The notes below the pieces were generated by a model. The model was not told the DNA's origin, did no database searches, and saw nothing but the letters and a program-made list of their open reading frames with translations. A stretch of DNA of 64,000 nucleotides from Kaistia algarum (lineage in GTDB: Bacteria; Pseudomonadota; Alphaproteobacteria; Rhizobiales; Kaistiaceae), in assembly GCF_026343945.1 (NCBI RefSeq), contig NZ_JAPKNJ010000001.1:2232001-2296000 (forward strand), written 5' to 3'. Positions within the stretch are counted from its first letter, which is position 1; each line of letters begins with the position of its first letter. The translations under genes and the position numbers were made by a program. Positions 27,404 through 38,393 of the stretch are shown piece by piece.

Positions 27404-28333
27404 ATGAACCAGCCCAGCTACAGCTTCGGCACTTCGTTCCAGCCCGCCCCCGCCGGCGGCGGTGACGATCTCATTCGCGAGACGACCACGCAGACCTTCG
27501 CCAAGGACGTCATCGAGGAATCGCGGCGCCAGCCGGTGCTGGTCGATTTCTGGGCGCCCTGGTGCGGGCCATGCAAGCAGCTGACCCCGGTGATAGAAAA
27601 GCAGGTCAAGGCGGCAAAGGGTGCGGTGCGGCTGGTCAAGATGAACATCGACGACCATCCCCAGGTTGCCGGCCAGCTTGGCATCCAGTCGATTCCGGCG
27701 GTCATCGCCTTCGTCGATGGTCGTCCGGTCGACGGTTTCATGGGCGCGCTGCCCGAGGGACAGGTCAAGGCCTTCATCGACAAGCTGGCCGGACCCGCCG
27801 GCGGCGGCGAGATTGAGGCGGCGCTTGTCGAGGCGGAAGAGCTTCTGACGGCGGGCGCGGCGGCCGAGGCGGCGCAGCTCTATGCTGCGGTGCTTGCGGC
27901 CGAGCCGGAGAACCTGAAGGCGCTGGTGGGGCTCGCCCGCTGCCATATCGCCGTGGGCGAAGCGGACAAGGCCGAGGCGCTTCTGGCCGGCGTGCCGGAA
28001 GCGGCGGCTGCCGATCCGCTGGTCACAGGCCTCAAGGCACAGCTGGCGCTGCTCGCGCAGACCGCCGAACTGGGCGAGGAGCAAGAACTGGCGGCGCGGA
28101 TCGAGCGCGATCCCAAGGATTTTGCCGCCCGTTTCGATCTGGCTTTGCTGCTGAACGCTAAGGGCGATCGTGAGGGCGCGACCGACCGCCTCCTTGAAAT
28201 CGTCAGGGCGGACCGCAATTGGGAAGATGACAAGGCCCGCAAACAGCTGGTCCAGCTGTTCGAGGCCTGGGGAATGACCGATGAGGCAACCCTTTCGGGA
28301 CGTCGCCGTCTGTCTTCCGTTCTGTTTTCTTGA
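27404..28333 (+). CDS. cnoX: Thioredoxin-TPR chaperedoxin (CnoX/YbbN)
   Basis: Protein of 309 aa with an N-terminal thioredoxin domain (about 25-130) carrying active-site WAPWCGPCKQL, and C-terminal TPR-like repeats (about 135-300). CnoX proteins protect proteins during oxidative stress and hand them to chaperones; this one keeps both CxxC cysteines, unlike E. coli YbbN. The ATG at 27404 is preferred to 27386, whose only purine-rich site abuts the codon. The LonSB and Trm112 genes follow closely. Confidence 0.92.
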   Translation: MNQPSYSFGTSFQPAPAGGGDDLIRETTTQTFAKDVIEESRRQPVLVDFWAPWCGPCKQLTPVIEKQVKAAKGAVRLVKMNIDDHPQVAGQLGIQSIPAVIAFVDGRPVDGFMGALPEGQVKAFIDKLAGPAGGGEIEAALVEAEELLTAGAAAEAAQLYAAVLAAEPENLKALVGLARCHIAVGEADKAEALLAGVPEAAAADPLVTGLKAQLALLAQTAELGEEQELAARIERDPKDFAARFDLALLLNAKGDREGATDRLLEIVRADRNWEDDKARKQLVQLFEAWGMTDEATLSGRRRLSSVLFS

Positions 28334-28345
28334 GGCGCAAATCGC

Positions 28346-29005
28346 ATGCAGGCTGGTAAGGCCACTTATCGATCTCCGGCGGATCTGCCGGAGATCATTC
28401 CGGTATTCCCGCTCTCGGCAGCGTTGTTGCTGCCGCGTTCGCAGATGCCGCTCAACATCTTCGAGCCGCGCTATCTCGCGATGGTCGACGAGGCGATGGC
28501 GGGCAATCGCATTCTCGGCATGATCCAGCCTGTCGCCGAGAGCGACGAGGGCGCGCTGTTCCCCATCGGGTGCATGGGGCGCATCACGTCGTATGGCGAG
28601 ACCGATGACGGGCGTTACATGATCTGCCTGACCGGCATTTCGCGCTTCCGAATCGTCGAGGAGGTCGAGGCGGTCTCGGGCTTCCGCCGTTGCCGCGTGA
28701 CGGCCGAGCCGTTCCGCGAGGATTTCGAGGAGAATGCCGGAGCCGAGGGTGTCGACCGCGACCGGCTGCTCGACGTGTTCCGGGCCTATCTCGAGGCGCA
28801 TCGGCTGGAGGCCGACTGGGACAATATCGGCCGTACCTCGAACGAGACGCTCGTCAACGCGCTGTCGATGATGAGCCCCTATGGTCCGGCGGAGAAGCAG
28901 GCCTTGCTCGAGGCGGCAGACCTTCGCTCGCGCGCCGAGACGCTGATCGCGCTCACGGAAATCTCGCTCGCGCGTCGCGGCGATGCATCGCAGCTGTTGC
29001 AATAG
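28346..29005 (+). CDS. LON peptidase substrate-binding domain protein
   Basis: Protein of 219 aa consisting of the Lon N-terminal (LonSB) domain only, with no ATPase or protease part. Visible features are [33 protein letters not shown] near the start, then [26 protein letters not shown] and a helical C-terminus. It starts 12 bp after the CnoX stop, and the next gene (Trm112) starts 1 bp after its stop. Precise role unknown. Confidence 0.9.
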   Translation: MQAGKATYRSPADLPEIIPVFPLSAALLLPRSQMPLNIFEPRYLAMVDEAMAGNRILGMIQPVAESDEGALFPIGCMGRITSYGETDDGRYMICLTGISRFRIVEEVEAVSGFRRCRVTAEPFREDFEENAGAEGVDRDRLLDVFRAYLEAHRLEADWDNIGRTSNETLVNALSMMSPYGPAEKQALLEAADLRSRAETLIALTEISLARRGDASQLLQ

Positions 29006-29006
29006 G

Positions 29007-29207
29007 ATGGCCGCGCCCGAGCGTCCGGCGAGCCGGATCGACCCCAAGCTTCTCGAAATGCTGGTCTGCCCTCTGACCAAGACGTCGCTCGACTATGATT
29101 TCGAGCGGCAGGAACTGGTCAGCCGCGCAGCGCGGCTCGCCTATCCAATCCGCGACGGCATCCCGATCATGCTGCCCGACGAGGCCCGGCCGATCGAAGA
29201 TATCTGA
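29007..29207 (+). CDS. Trm112-family small zinc-ribbon-like protein
   Basis: Small protein of 66 aa. [18 protein letters not shown] and [17 protein letters not shown] are the Trm112/YcaR pattern; only one of the usual zinc cysteines is kept, as in many bacterial members. The ATG at 29007 lies 1 bp after the upstream stop. Its stop shares the palindrome TGATCA with the stop of the convergent hydroxylase gene, so the two coding regions abut. Confidence 0.9.
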   Translation: MAAPERPASRIDPKLLEMLVCPLTKTSLDYDFERQELVSRAARLAYPIRDGIPIMLPDEARPIEDI

Positions 29208-30452
29208 TCAGACCGCTTCGCCGCGCAGCAGCTTTGGCCCGCTGGCGGCATTGGAGGCGGTGTCGATGAAGCGCCGCTTCAAGCGCGGCAGGCGATCGAC
29301 GAGGCCGAGCCCGATATCGCGGGCGATCCGCAGCGCCGGGTTGTCGTTCGAGAACAGCCGGTTCAGCCCGTCGGTCACCATTCCCATTTGCACCGTGTCG
29401 AAGCGCCGCCAGCGCTCATAGCGCTCCAGAGTCTCGATCATGCCCGGATCGAGGCCGAGGCGGGCGGCGTCGATCACGGTCTCGGCGAGCGCCGCCGCAT
29501 CCTTGAAGCCGAGATTGAGGCCCTGGCCCGCGATCGGATGGATCGCATGGGCCGAATCGCCGCAAAGCGCGAAGCGCGGGGCGATGAAGCGGCGCGCGAC
29601 GCGAAGCCCGAGCGGGAAGGCGCGCGGTTTGCCCTTGAGGCTGAGTGCGCCGAGATGATGGCCGAAGCGTCGTTCCAATTCGAACTGGAGCGTGAACTCG
29701 TCAGCGCGGAGCAGGCGTTCGGCTGCCTCGGTCGTCTCCGTCCAGACCAGCGAAGAGTGGTTGCCCGGCAGGGGCAGGACGGCGAAGGGTCCTGCCGGCA
29801 GGAAATGCTCCTCGGCGCGGCCCCCATGCGGACGCTCATGCTGGACCGTCGCCACGATGCCCGACTGGCCGTAATCCCAGCCGACCGTACGGACGCCGGC
29901 GAGATCGCGAAGCCGCGATTTTGCCCCGTCCGCCGCGACGAGCAGGCGGGCCTTGATCGCCTCGCCGCTGGCGAGCGTCACCACCATCGCCGAGGGCGTC
30001 GCCACGAAATCGGCGACGGAGCCTTCGATCCGGACGACGCCGCAGCGATCCGCCGCCTCCAGGAGATGGCCGACCAGCGCGGCATTCGGCACCATATGGG
30101 CGAGCGGGCCGTCCGGCGCGCCGTCGGCGGCGAAAGTGAGAAAGACGGGGCGGACGGAATCGCGGGTGCGGCTGTCCGTCACTACCATTTCGGTGATCGG
30201 CTCGGCTTCGTCCGCGAGGCGCTCCCAGATGCCGAGCGCTTCCAGCATGTGACGCGCGGACGCGGCGATCGCCGAGGCGCGGCTGTCGCGGGTTCCGGCG
30301 CCCAGCGGTGCCGGATCGACCACGGCGACGGCCATCGAAGGTTCGCCCTTACGCAGCGCCAGCGCCAGCGAGAGGCCGACATAGCCGCCGCCGGCGATGA
30401 CGACGTCGAAGCGCCGCGGTGCGCCCGACGGTTCGTGGGTCTCCTTGGTCAT
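29208..30452 (-). CDS. FAD-dependent UbiH/UbiF/VisC-type hydroxylase
   Basis: Flavoprotein monooxygenase of 414 aa, probably acting in ubiquinone ring hydroxylation. The FAD-binding GxGxxG is FDVVIAGGGYVGLSLALAL near the start. The second FAD motif is FALCGDSAHAIHPIAGQGLNLGFKDAAAL near 290. The ATG at 30452 is chosen; the upstream extension has no homology. It is convergent with the Trm112 gene and divergent from tesB. Confidence 0.9.
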   Translation of the reverse strand: MTKETHEPSGAPRRFDVVIAGGGYVGLSLALALRKGEPSMAVAVVDPAPLGAGTRDSRASAIAASARHMLEALGIWERLADEAEPITEMVVTDSRTRDSVRPVFLTFAADGAPDGPLAHMVPNAALVGHLLEAADRCGVVRIEGSVADFVATPSAMVVTLASGEAIKARLLVAADGAKSRLRDLAGVRTVGWDYGQSGIVATVQHERPHGGRAEEHFLPAGPFAVLPLPGNHSSLVWTETTEAAERLLRADEFTLQFELERRFGHHLGALSLKGKPRAFPLGLRVARRFIAPRFALCGDSAHAIHPIAGQGLNLGFKDAAALAETVIDAARLGLDPGMIETLERYERWRRFDTVQMGMVTDGLNRLFSNDNPALRIARDIGLGLVDRLPRLKRRFIDTASNAASGPKLLRGEAV

Positions 30453-30584
30453 GACGGCATTCCTTGCATCGAGTCGGCTGCCGCGGTCCCGATGGCAGGC
30501 GCGAACTGGCCCATTGACTTGACCGGTGCGCCGCCGCATCTGGAGGCGCGGCCGGCCGCCGCTTCCTTTCCGCCGGGCTCCACC

Positions 30585-31451
30585 GTGACCGACGATCTCC
30601 TTTCCATACTGGATCTCGATCCCGTCGACGACAACCGGTTCCGCGGTCGCAGCTTCGATCCGGGCTGGCAGCGCATTTTCGGCGGCCAGGTGCTGGGCCA
30701 GGCTCTGATGGCCGCGTCGCGTACCGTAACGGATCGAGCCTGCCATTCGCTGCATGGCTATTTCCTGCGTCTCGGCGACCCGGAGGCCGATATCATCTAT
30801 GCGGTCGAACGGATCCGCGACGGAGGATCCTTCTCAACACGGCGCGTGCTGGCCGAGCAGCATGGCCAGGTGATCTTCTCGATGGCCGCGTCCTTTCATG
30901 CCGAGGAGGAAGGGCTCGAGCACCAGACGTCGATGCCGATGGTGCCGGCACCGGATGCTCTGCCATCCGAGGCGGAGTTCCTCGACGTGCTGCTGCGCGA
31001 GGCGCCGAGGACGGCGCATAAGTTCTGGCGACGGCCCCGACCGATCGAGATCCGTCCGGTGGATATCGGCGCCTATATGCGACGGGATGGCTCTGCGTCG
31101 GCGCAGGCGGTCTGGATGCGGCCGCGTGTCGAGCTTGGAAGCGATGTCGGGCTTGTGCGGTCCGTCCTCGCCTATGCCTCCGACCTGACCTTGCTCGACA
31201 CGACGCTGATCGCGCAGGGGCGCTGGGTGTTCGATCCGACGCTGCAGGTGGCCAGCCTCGATCACGCCATGTGGTTTCACCGGCCGTTCCGCTTCGACGA
31301 CTGGGTGCTCTATGTCAGCGACAGTCCGTCTGCCCATGGCTCGCGCGGTTTCAATCGCGGCAGCCTCTACGAGCGCGGCGGAGCGCTGATCGCTTCCGTC
31401 GCGCAGGAAGGCCTCGTGAGGAGCGTCCAGGCGTCCCCTGCTCGCGATTGA
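30585..31451 (+). CDS. tesB: Acyl-CoA thioesterase II (TesB)
   Basis: Double-hotdog thioesterase hydrolysing acyl-CoA, 288 aa from GTG 30585. That start aligns with the usual TesB N-terminus (LLSILDLDPVDDNRFRGRS) and matches its normal length. An ATG at 30492 would add 31 non-conserved residues. Family segments are IFGGQVLGQAL, LHGYFLRLGDPE and, near the C-terminus, SLDHAMWFHRPFRFDDWVLY with the catalytic Asp. Divergent from the UbiH-type gene. Confidence 0.88.
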   Translation: MTDDLLSILDLDPVDDNRFRGRSFDPGWQRIFGGQVLGQALMAASRTVTDRACHSLHGYFLRLGDPEADIIYAVERIRDGGSFSTRRVLAEQHGQVIFSMAASFHAEEEGLEHQTSMPMVPAPDALPSEAEFLDVLLREAPRTAHKFWRRPRPIEIRPVDIGAYMRRDGSASAQAVWMRPRVELGSDVGLVRSVLAYASDLTLLDTTLIAQGRWVFDPTLQVASLDHAMWFHRPFRFDDWVLYVSDSPSAHGSRGFNRGSLYERGGALIASVAQEGLVRSVQASPARD

Positions 31452-31509
31452 GGCGATGCCTAGATATTAGGCGTGTTCGGGGTGTTTTTTTGATCATTTT
31501 CTGGTCATC

Positions 31510-31524
31510 TGCATATTGTATGCA
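31510..31524. promoter_or_regulatory. Inverted repeat upstream of glnK
   Basis: TGCATA-TTG-TATGCA is a perfect 6-bp inverted repeat with a 3-bp spacer, 90 bp before the sigma-54-like element. The TGCA-N7-TGCA form resembles, but is 2 bp shorter than, the usual NtrC enhancer pattern. A possible activator site. Confidence 0.35.
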
Positions 31525-31613
31525 CGAGCATCATGGCCAGATCGCTCGTCTGCTGTGGCGATGCAGCCAATAATTGCGCGAAAACACGCCGTGCTGAAAT
31601 GTCAGGCCCCATC

Positions 31614-31629
31614 TGGCACGGACTTTGTT
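31614..31629 (+). promoter_or_regulatory. Putative sigma-54 (RpoN) promoter of glnK-amtB
   Basis: TGGCACG-GACT-TTGTT matches the -24/-12 consensus TGGCAC-N5-TTGCW except for C to T in the -12 GC. Spacing is exact. It lies about 100 bp before glnK, where nitrogen-regulated RpoN promoters are expected. Confidence 0.7.
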
Positions 31630-31631
31630 AG

Positions 31632-32066
<435 letters not shown>

Positions 32067-32219
32067 CGGAGGCAGCGGTTCGTTTCCGCATCGATAGAGA
32101 TGGTAAGTTGCACAATGTTTGATCGTATCGCCGACTACGCGGCCAACATACGCGAGAAGGGGCTCGGCCTTCCGGGCGCTGGCAGCCGACCGGACGGTCG
32201 GACCGAGAGGAGAGGTTCC

Positions 32220-33572
32220 ATGAAGTTCAGAAATGCCCCTTATGCACTGCTCGGCGCGGCAGGTTCGCTGCTGACGCTGACGGCCATGGCCTATGGCCAG
32301 GACGCAACACCCGCGGCCGACGCTGCAGCCGCCGCAGCTCCGGCCGTCGCGGCCGCGCCGGTGTTGAACTCCGGCGACACCGCCTGGATGCTGATCTCCT
32401 CGGTCCTCGTGCTGATGATGATCGTCCCGGGCCTTGCCCTGTTCTATGGCGGTCTCGTCCGCACCAAGAACATGCTGTCCGTGCTGATGCAGTGCCTGCT
32501 GATCGCTTCGATCGTCATGGTCATCTGGGTCTTCTACGGCTACAGCCTCGCCTTCACCGATGGCGGCGGCTTCATCGGCGGCCTGTCCAAGGCCTTCCTG
32601 GCGGGCATCACGCCCGACACGCTTTCCGGCACTATTCCGGAATATGTCTTCGTCGTCTTCCAGATGACCTTCGCGGCGATCACCCCGGCGCTCATCGTTG
32701 GCGCCTTCGCCGAGCGCATGAAGTTCTCGGCGGTGGTGCTGTTCATGATCCTCTGGGTCACGTTCATCTACCTCCCGGTCGCCCATAGCGTCTGGCAGTC
32801 GACCGGCTGGCTGTTCCAGCTCGGCGCCCTCGACTTCGCCGGTGGTACCGTCGTCCACATCAATGCCGGTATTGCGGGCCTCGTCGGCTGTATCCTGGTC
32901 GGTAAGCGCATGGGCCTCGGCAAGGATCTGATGCCGCCCCATTCGCTGACCAATTCGATGATCGGCGCCTCCCTGCTGTGGGTCGGCTGGTTCGGCTTCA
33001 ACGCCGGTTCGGCTCTCTCCGCCGGCTCGGTCGCGGGTCTGGCCACCATCAACACTTTCGTCGCGACCGCCGGTGCGGCGATCGGCTGGGTGTTCATCGA
33101 ATGGGTCGTCCGCGGCAAGCCGTCCATGCTGGGCGCGATCTCGGGCGTTGTTGCCGGCCTCGTGGCCGTCACGCCGGCTGCCGGCTTCGCCGGTCCGGTC
33201 GGCGCCATCTGCCTCGGCTTCGTCGCCTCGATCGTCTGCTTCTTCTTCGTCACCACGGTGAAGAACGCGTTCGGCTATGACGACAGCCTCGACGTCTTCG
33301 GCGTCCACGGCATTGGCGGCATCGTCGGCGCCATCGCCACCGGCATTCTGGTCAGCCCGTCGCTCGGCGGTACCGGCATCAAGGACTATGCGATGGGCCA
33401 TCAGGTCTGGGTGCAGATCCAGGCCGTCTTGTTCACGATCGTCTGGTCCGGCATTGGTTCGGCGATCCTCTACAAGATCGTCGATGTCATCGTCGGCCTC
33501 CGCGTGCGCCCCGAAGTCGAGAGCGAAGGCCTCGATATCCAGGAGCATGGCGAGCGCGCCTACCACAGCTGA
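32220..33572 (+). CDS. amtB: Ammonium transporter AmtB
   Basis: Ammonium channel of 450 aa with a signal peptide, an Ala/Pro-rich linker (ATPAADAAAAAAPAVAAAP), then about eleven membrane helices. The channel histidines are in GGTVVHINAGIAGL and DVFGVHGIGG; LALFYGGLVRTKN and the phenylalanine-gate region are conserved. The ATG at 32220 has a GAGAGGAGAGG site; a longer frame from 32100 is not needed. Follows glnK by about 150 bp and ends at a clear terminator. Confidence 0.96.
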   Translation: MKFRNAPYALLGAAGSLLTLTAMAYGQDATPAADAAAAAAPAVAAAPVLNSGDTAWMLISSVLVLMMIVPGLALFYGGLVRTKNMLSVLMQCLLIASIVMVIWVFYGYSLAFTDGGGFIGGLSKAFLAGITPDTLSGTIPEYVFVVFQMTFAAITPALIVGAFAERMKFSAVVLFMILWVTFIYLPVAHSVWQSTGWLFQLGALDFAGGTVVHINAGIAGLVGCILVGKRMGLGKDLMPPHSLTNSMIGASLLWVGWFGFNAGSALSAGSVAGLATINTFVATAGAAIGWVFIEWVVRGKPSMLGAISGVVAGLVAVTPAAGFAGPVGAICLGFVASIVCFFFVTTVKNAFGYDDSLDVFGVHGIGGIVGAIATGILVSPSLGGTGIKDYAMGHQVWVQIQAVLFTIVWSGIGSAILYKIVDVIVGLRVRPEVESEGLDIQEHGERAYHS

Positions 33573-33622
33573 TCGCGAAACGGGGCGCCTCGCGTGCCCC
33601 GTCCTCCCAAGCGCGAAAACTG

Positions 33623-33648
33623 GCCCCGGCTTCCCGCCGGGGCTTTTT
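33623..33648 (+). terminator. Rho-independent terminator after amtB
   Basis: GCCCCGGC-TTCCC-GCCGGGGC forms a perfect 8-bp stem with a 5-nt loop, followed by TTTTT. It lies 50 bp after the amtB stop. Confidence 0.92.
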
Positions 33649-33772
33649 CATTTTGGGAGGCTATTCGCCGGGCCCGGAGCTGCCAACCGCCCTTGCCGGA
33701 CATCGATGGTTAAAGGGGGCTTAACCAAGGGCGGCTAGAGTCGGCGCCTGGAGTTCACCGACGAGGATCGGC

Positions 33773-34960
33773 ATGGCCGGCACCACGAGCGCCGTAAGGC
33801 TCGTTTCGCCCTTCGCCCGCTTGAACGACCGCTTGGCGGGCATCCCGCCCGGGCGGCCGCCGATCCTGCTCGGCCTCGGCGAGCCGCAGCATGCGATCCC
33901 CGATTTCGTCGGGCCGACCATCGCGGCGCATCTCAGCGAATTCGGCCAGTACCCAGCCATTCGCGGTACCGATGCGTTTCGCCGCACCATCGCCGACTGG
34001 CTCGGTCATCGCTATAGCCTCGTTCACGCTATCGACCCGGAACGGATGGTGCTGCCGCTCAACGGCTCGCGTGAGGGGCTGTTCTTCGCGGCGCTTGGCG
34101 CGCGCGAACGCACCCGCCGGATCGAACGCCCGATCGTGCTGCTGCCGAACCCGTTCTACCAAGCCTATGCGGCCGGCGCGGAAGCCGCGGGCGCGGAGAT
34201 CGTCCTGGTGGAGCCGGATGGCGAGCGGACATTGCCCGATCTGGCCACGCTCGGCGAAGACATATTGGCGCGCACCGTCGCGATCTATGTCGCTTCGCCC
34301 TCCAACCCGCAGGGCAGCGTCGCGACGCTCGGCGAATGGAAGCGACTGATCGGGACGGCGCGGCAGTACGACATCATGATCTTGGCTGACGAATGCTATT
34401 CGGAGATCTACCGGACGGCGCCGCCGCCCGGCGTGCTCGAGGCGGCCGATTCGCTGGGCGATGGCTATGGCAACGTCCTCACGTTCCACTCGCTCTCCAA
34501 GCGTTCCAATCTGCCGGGGCTGCGCTGCGGCTTCGCGGCGGGGGATCCGGGCTTCATCGCCGGCTGGACGCGGCTGCGCAACATGGCGGCGCCACAGGTG
34601 CCCGGCCCGCTGCAGGCGGTGGCGGTTGCGGCCTATTCCGACGAGAGCCATGTCGCGGCGAACCGCGCGCTCTACAACGAGAAATTCGCGCTGGCCGAGG
34701 CAATCCTCGGCGATAGGCTCGGCGGGGGCGTGCCGCAGGGCGGGTTCTTTCTCTGGCTGCCCGTTCCGGATGGCGAAGCGGCTGCCGTCCGGCTCTGGCA
34801 GGAGGGCGGGGTGCGGACGATACCGGGCGGATATCTGTGCCTGCCGGATTCCGAGGGCCACAATCCCGGCGTCGGATACCTGCGCATCGCCATGGTTCAG
34901 GACCTCGACGTCACCCGCGAGGCACTGACACGCATGGCAGATATTTTCGACCGATCGTGA
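33773..34960 (+). CDS. Class I/II aminotransferase (DapC-like, succinyldiaminopimelate type)
   Basis: PLP-dependent fold-type I aminotransferase, 395 aa. The Schiff-base lysine is in [16 protein letters not shown] (near 245). The substrate/PLP motifs [19 protein letters not shown] and ADECYSEIY are present. The overall sequence resembles the DapC group that makes LL-diaminopimelate precursors for lysine and peptidoglycan. ATG 33773 has GACGAGGAT upstream. It is followed 10 bp later by ftsK. Confidence 0.85.
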   Translation: MAGTTSAVRLVSPFARLNDRLAGIPPGRPPILLGLGEPQHAIPDFVGPTIAAHLSEFGQYPAIRGTDAFRRTIADWLGHRYSLVHAIDPERMVLPLNGSREGLFFAALGARERTRRIERPIVLLPNPFYQAYAAGAEAAGAEIVLVEPDGERTLPDLATLGEDILARTVAIYVASPSNPQGSVATLGEWKRLIGTARQYDIMILADECYSEIYRTAPPPGVLEAADSLGDGYGNVLTFHSLSKRSNLPGLRCGFAAGDPGFIAGWTRLRNMAAPQVPGPLQAVAVAAYSDESHVAANRALYNEKFALAEAILGDRLGGGVPQGGFFLWLPVPDGEAAAVRLWQEGGVRTIPGGYLCLPDSEGHNPGVGYLRIAMVQDLDVTREALTRMADIFDRS

Positions 34961-34970
34961 AGGACAGGAT

Positions 34971-37529
34971 GTGACGATGCGCTCGATCCGTTCCGAAGCC
35001 CTGGCCCTCGACTCCGACGATGACGGGCTGCGCCGTTTCGTGCAGCGGCATCTCGGCCTTGCAATCGGTATCGCCCTCATCGGCGGGACGGCGGCGGTCG
35101 CGGTGGCGCTCGCCACCTGGGCGGTCGACGATCCGTCGCTCTCCTATGCGACGTCCAAGCCGGCGGCCAATGCGCTCGGCTTTCCAGGGTCGATCCTCGC
35201 CGATCTGCTGATGCAGTTCTTTGGCATCGGCGCGGTCCTCCTGCTGCTTCCGGCCGTGATCTGGGGCTGGCGGGCGCTGTTCGGCGGCATCCGCCGCTTT
35301 CGCGGCGTGATGGCGGCGAGCTGGCTGGGGGCGGCCGTTCTGGGCGCCGGAGCATTGGCCTTCCTGCCAGTGACCGCACATTGGCCATTGCCGACCGGCC
35401 TCGGCGGCGTCCTCGGCGATCTGGTCGCTCGGCTGCCGGCGTCGATCTTCATCGGCGCCGACAGCACGACGGCGAGGCTGGCGACGCAGGGGATCTATGC
35501 CGCGCTGACCGCTCTCCTCCTCGTTCATGCCTTCGGGCTGCTGCCGGCCCGCAAAACTGTGGCCGAGCCGAAGCGTGCGGCCCTGCGGAACGCGGCCAAA
35601 CCGGCGCCGAAGCGCGTCGTTCCGGCGGATGACGAGACCGAGGACGATGAGGAGGACGAGGGCGGCGGGTTCCTAGCGGTGCCGCTCGGACAGCTTGCCC
35701 ATTGGGGCTATTCGCTGCGCGCCGGCACGCGCCGTCTCTTTCGGCGTCGGCCGGCCGAAACGCGCTCGCTGACGGTCGCATCCGGCAGGGCGGAACGGAT
35801 GGAGCCGCAATTCGGCGTCGGCGCCGTCAGCCCGCGCCCTGCACTCGAAGACGAGGACGATTTCGACGCGGACGACGATGGCCTCGATGCCGTGCCCGCG
35901 CGGGGACCCGCGACCACCACGCCGCGCGTCACCCCGCCGGCGTCCCGCCCGAAGCCCGGCAAGCGCCTGGCCCAGGAAGCGCAACCCTCCTTGCTGCGAG
36001 CCGAGAAATTCGAGCTTCCGGCCTTGCAGTTTCTCACCGAGCCCAAGGCGATCGATCCGCGCTCGCGCATCAATCTCGATGCGCTCGAGCAGAATGCGCG
36101 TGTGCTCGAAGGCGTTCTCGATGATTTCGGCATCCGGGGCGAAATCGTCAATGTCCGGCCCGGCCCGGTCGTGACGCTCTACGAGCTGGAGCCGGCACCT
36201 GGCATCAAATCGTCGCGCGTCATCGGCCTCTCCGACGACATCGCCCGCTCGATGAGCGCTATCGCGGCGCGCGTCGCCGTCATACCCGGCAAGAATGCGA
36301 TCGGCATCGAACTGCCCAACGCCAAGCGCGAGATGGTGTATCTGCGCGAAATGCTGGCAGCGGAGGATTTCGAAAAGTCGAAGGCGCGTCTGCCGATCAG
36401 CCTCGGCAAGACGATCGGCGGTGAGCCGGTCATCGTCGATCTCGCCCGCATGCCGCATCTGCTCGTCGCCGGCACCACCGGCTCGGGCAAGTCCGTTGCG
36501 ATCAACACCATGATCCTGTCGTTGCTCTATCGGCTGACGCCGACCGATTGCCGGCTGATCATGATCGACCCGAAGATGCTGGAGCTTTCCACCTATGACG
36601 GTATCCCGCATCTTCTGACCCCCGTCGTCACCGACCCGAAGAAGGCCGTCGTCGCGCTCAAATGGACCGTGCGCGAGATGGAAGACCGCTACCGGAAGAT
36701 GTCGAAGGTCGGTGTCCGGAACATCGATGGCTACAATGCGCGCGTCGGCCAGGCCAAGGCCAAGGGCGAGGTGCTGACGCGCACGATCCAGACCGGCTTC
36801 GACAAGGAGACGGGCGAGGCGATCTATGAGCAGGAGGACCTGCCGCTGGAGCCGATCCCCTATATCGTCGTCATCATCGACGAGATGGCCGATCTTATGA
36901 TGGTCGCCGGTAAGGACATCGAGGGCGCGATCCAGCGCCTCGCCCAGATGGCCCGCGCCGCCGGCATCCACGTCATCATGGCGACGCAGCGCCCCTCGGT
37001 CGACGTCATCACCGGCACGATCAAGGCCAACTTCCCGACGCGCATCTCCTTCCAGGTGACGTCGAAGATCGACAGCCGCACCATTCTTGGCGAGCAGGGT
37101 GCGGAGCAGCTGCTCGGCCAGGGCGACATGCTCTACATGGCGGGCGGCGGCCGTATCCAGCGCGTGCACGGACCTTTCGTCAGCGACGAGGAAGTCGAGA
37201 AGGTCGTGCGCCATCTGAAGACGCAGGGCCATCCCGACTATCTCGAATCGATTACGGAGGATGACGGCGAAGGCGGCGAGAGCGGCGCCGGTAGCGATGC
37301 CTCCCTCCTCGGCGGCGAGGAATCGAACGATCTCTACGACAAGGCCGTCGCCGTGGTGCTGCGCGACCGCAAGGCCTCGACCAGCTATATCCAGCGCCGG
37401 CTTGCCATCGGTTATAATCGCGCGGCCTCGCTGATCGAGCGCATGGAGAAGGAAGGCCTGGTCGGGCCGGCCAACCATGCGGGAAAAAGAGAGATTCTCG
37501 TCGGCGGGGAGGAGGAGGGGCGGTTCTAG
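34971..37529 (+). CDS. ftsK: DNA translocase FtsK
   Basis: Septal DNA pump of 852 aa (GTG 34971; ATG 34977 is an equally good start with AGGACAGG upstream). Four membrane helices lie in residues 25-185, then an acidic, proline-rich linker of about 170 aa. The motor begins near 340, with Walker [14 protein letters not shown] near 508 and [19 protein letters not shown] as Walker B near 635. The C-terminal gamma winged helix ([22 protein letters not shown]) reads polar sequences on the chromosome. A short acidic insert ([11 protein letters not shown]) precedes gamma. Confidence 0.96.
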   Translation: MTMRSIRSEALALDSDDDGLRRFVQRHLGLAIGIALIGGTAAVAVALATWAVDDPSLSYATSKPAANALGFPGSILADLLMQFFGIGAVLLLLPAVIWGWRALFGGIRRFRGVMAASWLGAAVLGAGALAFLPVTAHWPLPTGLGGVLGDLVARLPASIFIGADSTTARLATQGIYAALTALLLVHAFGLLPARKTVAEPKRAALRNAAKPAPKRVVPADDETEDDEEDEGGGFLAVPLGQLAHWGYSLRAGTRRLFRRRPAETRSLTVASGRAERMEPQFGVGAVSPRPALEDEDDFDADDDGLDAVPARGPATTTPRVTPPASRPKPGKRLAQEAQPSLLRAEKFELPALQFLTEPKAIDPRSRINLDALEQNARVLEGVLDDFGIRGEIVNVRPGPVVTLYELEPAPGIKSSRVIGLSDDIARSMSAIAARVAVIPGKNAIGIELPNAKREMVYLREMLAAEDFEKSKARLPISLGKTIGGEPVIVDLARMPHLLVAGTTGSGKSVAINTMILSLLYRLTPTDCRLIMIDPKMLELSTYDGIPHLLTPVVTDPKKAVVALKWTVREMEDRYRKMSKVGVRNIDGYNARVGQAKAKGEVLTRTIQTGFDKETGEAIYEQEDLPLEPIPYIVVIIDEMADLMMVAGKDIEGAIQRLAQMARAAGIHVIMATQRPSVDVITGTIKANFPTRISFQVTSKIDSRTILGEQGAEQLLGQGDMLYMAGGGRIQRVHGPFVSDEEVEKVVRHLKTQGHPDYLESITEDDGEGGESGAGSDASLLGGEESNDLYDKAVAVVLRDRKASTSYIQRRLAIGYNRAASLIERMEKEGLVGPANHAGKREILVGGEEEGRF

Positions 37530-37742
37530 CGTCGCCCACCCCTTTCGCAGCGGGCGGAAGGCCCTATCTTCGTCAGGCGGCGTTTGCCGTTCGCGATCCG
37601 GAAGCCGCTCCGCCCGCAAGGTCGGTCCGGCCACCCGCCGTGAATTCGCCATCAAACCCACCTAGTCGAAGGCGCCTGCCGATTACGGCTGCCTTCGGCC
37701 TCTCGGCCGCTTCCGGCGGCCCTTGCGACACGAAGGGATGCC

Positions 37743-38393
37743 ATGAAGGCGCTCAACAACGTCTCCGGCTCAACGCGCCGTTCCGTCCTCGCCTCCGGTC
37801 TGGCGCTGGCAGCCCTCGGCTGGGCCCTGCCGGCAAGCGCGGCGTTTTCTGCGGATCAGGCCGCCACGCTCAAAAAGATCGACAATTATTTCAATTCGAT
37901 CCGCACGATGCAGGGTCGCTTCATCCAGTTCGGACCGAATGGCGAACAGTCGGAAGGCGTCTTCTTCATCAGCCGTCCGGGCAAGATCCGCTTCCACTAT
38001 AATCCGCCCGTGAAGATGGATGTCATCTGCGACGGTAGCCAAGTGGCGATCCGCGATAGCAAGATGATGACGCAGGATCTCTATCCGCTGTCGAAGACGC
38101 CGCTGCGCTATCTGCTCGCCGACCGCATCGATCTGACCTCCGCGTCGATCGTGCAGAAGGTTACGGAGGAGCCGGACCTGATCTCGCTCGTCCTTGCCCA
38201 GGATGCGAGCTTTGGCGACGGCTCGCTCAAGCTGATCTTCGACAAGCAGAGCTTCGAGCTGCGCCAATGGGTGGTCACCGACGCGCAGGGCCTCGATACG
38301 TCGGTTGCGATCTATGATGTCGAGGTCGGCAAGCCGGCCGATCCGAAGAATTTCAAGATCGACTACTATCTGCCCAGCACCAAGCTGCGCTGA
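37743..38393 (+). CDS. lolA: Outer-membrane lipoprotein carrier LolA
   Basis: Periplasmic carrier of lipoproteins, 216 aa. The signal sequence holds TRRSVLASGLALAALGWALPASA; its arginine pair makes Tat export conceivable, although LolA normally uses Sec. Mature features are the LolA half-barrel segments MQGRFIQFGPNGEQSEGVFFISRPGKIRFHY and TPLRYLLADRIDL. It sits between ftsK and xthA, a common arrangement in alphaproteobacteria. The 213 bp before it hold no clear gene. Confidence 0.92.
   Translation: MKALNNVSGSTRRSVLASGLALAALGWALPASAAFSADQAATLKKIDNYFNSIRTMQGRFIQFGPNGEQSEGVFFISRPGKIRFHYNPPVKMDVICDGSQVAIRDSKMMTQDLYPLSKTPLRYLLADRIDLTSASIVQKVTEEPDLISLVLAQDASFGDGSLKLIFDKQSFELRQWVVTDAQGLDTSVAIYDVEVGKPADPKNFKIDYYLPSTKLR

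Noticed and set aside
27014..29080. 688-aa reverse frame over the ProX, CnoX and LonSB genes
   Set aside because: Antisense to three recognisable genes and without any motif.
29388..30491. N-terminal extension of the TesB frame upstream of its start
   Set aside because: The extension lies antisense to the UbiH-type gene, and TesB homology begins only near 30585.
31458..31491. Terminator after tesB (GCCTA-GATAT-TAGGC then a T-run)
   Set aside because: The stem is only 5 bp and the T-run begins 12 nt after it, so it does not fit a working Rho-independent terminator.
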